Below, piece by piece: positions 63,342 to 64,000 of a DNA stretch of 64,000 bases; within the stretch, counting starts at the first letter, position 1, and every line of letters starts with the position of its first letter. Under the pieces are notes generated by a model. It saw only the letters and a list, made by a program, of their open reading frames with translations, was not told the origin of the DNA and made no database searches. The DNA is from Brachybacterium saurashtrense (lineage in GTDB: Bacteria; Actinomycetota; Actinomycetes; Actinomycetales; Dermabacteraceae). The position numbers and the translations under genes were made by a program. The DNA is taken from contig NZ_CP031356.1 of NCBI RefSeq assembly GCF_003355475.1, positions 1,612,001-1,676,000 of the forward strand. Direction: 5' to 3'.

Positions 63342-64000
63342 TCAGAACGGGGCCGGAGGGTAGCCCTCGCCCAGAGAATCAAAGTACTTTTTGAGCGCCC
63401 TGTTAGCGCTATTGGACTGAGAGACTTGATTATTCTTGGCATGGGCAACGCCGATATCAACGATGCTCTGGGCGGAAAGACTGCTGCACTTAACTATTGC
63501 CTCTGCAATTGTGCCCGCATGATCGAAAGAGTATGCCTTGATGAGCGCTTTCGAGAGAACGCTGGAGAGCTGTTCCCTGATCTCCTCTCGCCCAGCGAGC
63601 CAGTCAACGATACTCTTTGCTACTGCATATTGATTGGTGCTGCTCTTGATCATGTCCGGCGACTGCAGCTGTGCAGCGAATCCCGACGGCAGCTCTCCAA
63701 ACCTGAGGAAGCGTGAGGGCACGTTCCGCCCTAGCGCCCATCCCACCTCTTGGGCACAGTAAACGCTCTTCTCGAACTCAGGATGAATAAAGGCGATGAA
63801 CGCATGCATTGACCGAAGTGCGTCCTGGAGGCTCTCGCCCCAGTTCTTCTCCGTTGGGAGGTGCTCATGGGCAACAAACCCATGTATCCCGTACGTGCGC
63901 AGCTCCTCAGATACTTTCATTGTGAACGATTTTTCAGTGGAGATGTGTGATATGAAAAGCCGTAGCTGCCCGTCACGCCAGACGTCTGAGGACTTCTCCA
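63342..64000 (-). CDS. TIR-domain protein (5' end outside window)
   Basis: The frame is open to the window edge. From there it reads DVWRDGQLRLFISHISTEKS, a canonical TIR box 1, then LRTYGIHGFVAHEHLPTEKNW, MHAFIAFIHPEF, and SVYCAQEVGWALGR, where the Glu in YCAQE sits at the position of the catalytic Glu of NADase TIR domains. The C-terminal 90 residues (from SSTNQYAVAKSIVDWL) are helical and unassigned. A shorter start at ATG 63920 would delete the first TIR strand, so it is not the true start. TIR proteins on mobile elements commonly act in phage defence by depleting NAD+. Confidence 0.85.
   Translation of the reverse strand, partial: EKSSDVWRDGQLRLFISHISTEKSFTMKVSEELRTYGIHGFVAHEHLPTEKNWGESLQDALRSMHAFIAFIHPEFEKSVYCAQEVGWALGRNVPSRFLRFGELPSGFAAQLQSPDMIKSSTNQYAVAKSIVDWLAGREEIREQLSSVLSKALIKAYSFDHAGTIAEAIVKCSSLSAQSIVDIGVAHAKNNQVSQSNSANRALKKYFDSLGEGYPPAPF

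Larger units (their letters stand above)
59000..64000. mobile_element. Left part of an integrative element inserted in tadA/cpaF
   Basis: From about 59,000 to the window end, GC drops clearly compared with the left 59 kb, codons such as AGA, AGG and CTA become common, and genes are short and overlapping. Contents: excisionase-type HTH, two zinc-binding small proteins, an SF3 helicase, a repeat-rich noncoding region, and a TIR/TPR operon facing left. The left boundary coincides with loss of CpaF homology. No integrase, structural phage genes or right end are visible, so the class (satellite, ICE, plasmid-like element) is undecided. Confidence 0.78.

Noticed and set aside
63342-63920. ATG 63920 as the true start of the TIR gene
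   Set aside because: The frame upstream to the window edge encodes the first TIR strand (LRLFISHISTEKS), so the start lies further right.

Overview
The window comes from the chromosome of a high-GC Gram-positive actinobacterium. GC is about 70% or more over roughly the first 59 kb. Gene order and content fit Micrococcales, and a Brachybacterium-like (Dermabacteraceae) host is my best guess. Support comes from the clpS-DUF2017-murI-MBL-rph-rdgB block, the ssrA/smpB/ftsX/ftsE/prfB block, a mycothiol-dependent-isomerase-type protein, DUF3039 and DUF3618 proteins, a CsoR copper operon and a Tad pilus locus. The genus is inference, not read directly.

Layout. 1-5 kb: the end of an oligoribonuclease fused in frame to an AGE-family sugar epimerase, a thiamine-binding protein, tRNA-His, an acetyltransferase and an IclR regulator. 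5-7.2 kb: a GcvT/DmdA-like tetrahydrofolate methyltransferase overlapping a MetF-like reductase, which look like a demethylation cassette controlled by the IclR protein. 7.2-14 kb: a small alarmone synthetase, an Old Yellow Enzyme with divergent LysR regulator, a uronate-dehydrogenase-like epimerase, a membrane protein, a P450 and a maleylpyruvate-isomerase-type protein. 14-17.1 kb: copZ-copA-csoR preceded by two CsoR-type palindromes. 17.1-25 kb: a 19-C homopolymer, TetR, SDR, an orphan ABC ATPase, and LigD split into three genes (PE, ligase, polymerase). 25-38 kb: housekeeping genes (tRNA-Leu, rdgB, rph, murI, clpS, pncB, a helicase, malic enzyme). 38-48 kb: a lipoprotein gene broken by an in-frame TGA, a Tat-exported lysozyme-like protein, hrpA, a GH3 glycosidase and tmRNA. 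48-53.3 kb: smpB, a coiled-coil M23 peptidase, ftsX, ftsE and prfB. 53.3-59 kb: glycerate kinase and the Tad pilus genes, all on the minus strand.

From about 59.0 kb to the window end the composition changes (visibly lower GC, AGA/AGG/CTA codons, short overlapping genes). The change falls exactly where the tadA/cpaF ATPase gene is cut off. I read this as the left end of an integrative element inserted in tadA. It carries an excisionase-type HTH gene behind its own promoter, two zinc-ribbon proteins, an SF3 (D5/P4-type) helicase, and a 380-base noncoding region. That region holds repeated 9-mers (GGACCACAT type) and a perfect 22-base inverted repeat, a plausible replication origin. Facing these genes is a minus-strand operon of a TIR-domain protein (running off the window) and a small TPR-like protein, a candidate defence module. 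The integrase and right end lie outside the window.

Best leads: the element with its helicase/repeat origin and TIR-TPR pair; the Orn-AGE fusion; the interrupted lipoprotein; the C19 tract; and the GcvT-like/MetF-like demethylation cassette.
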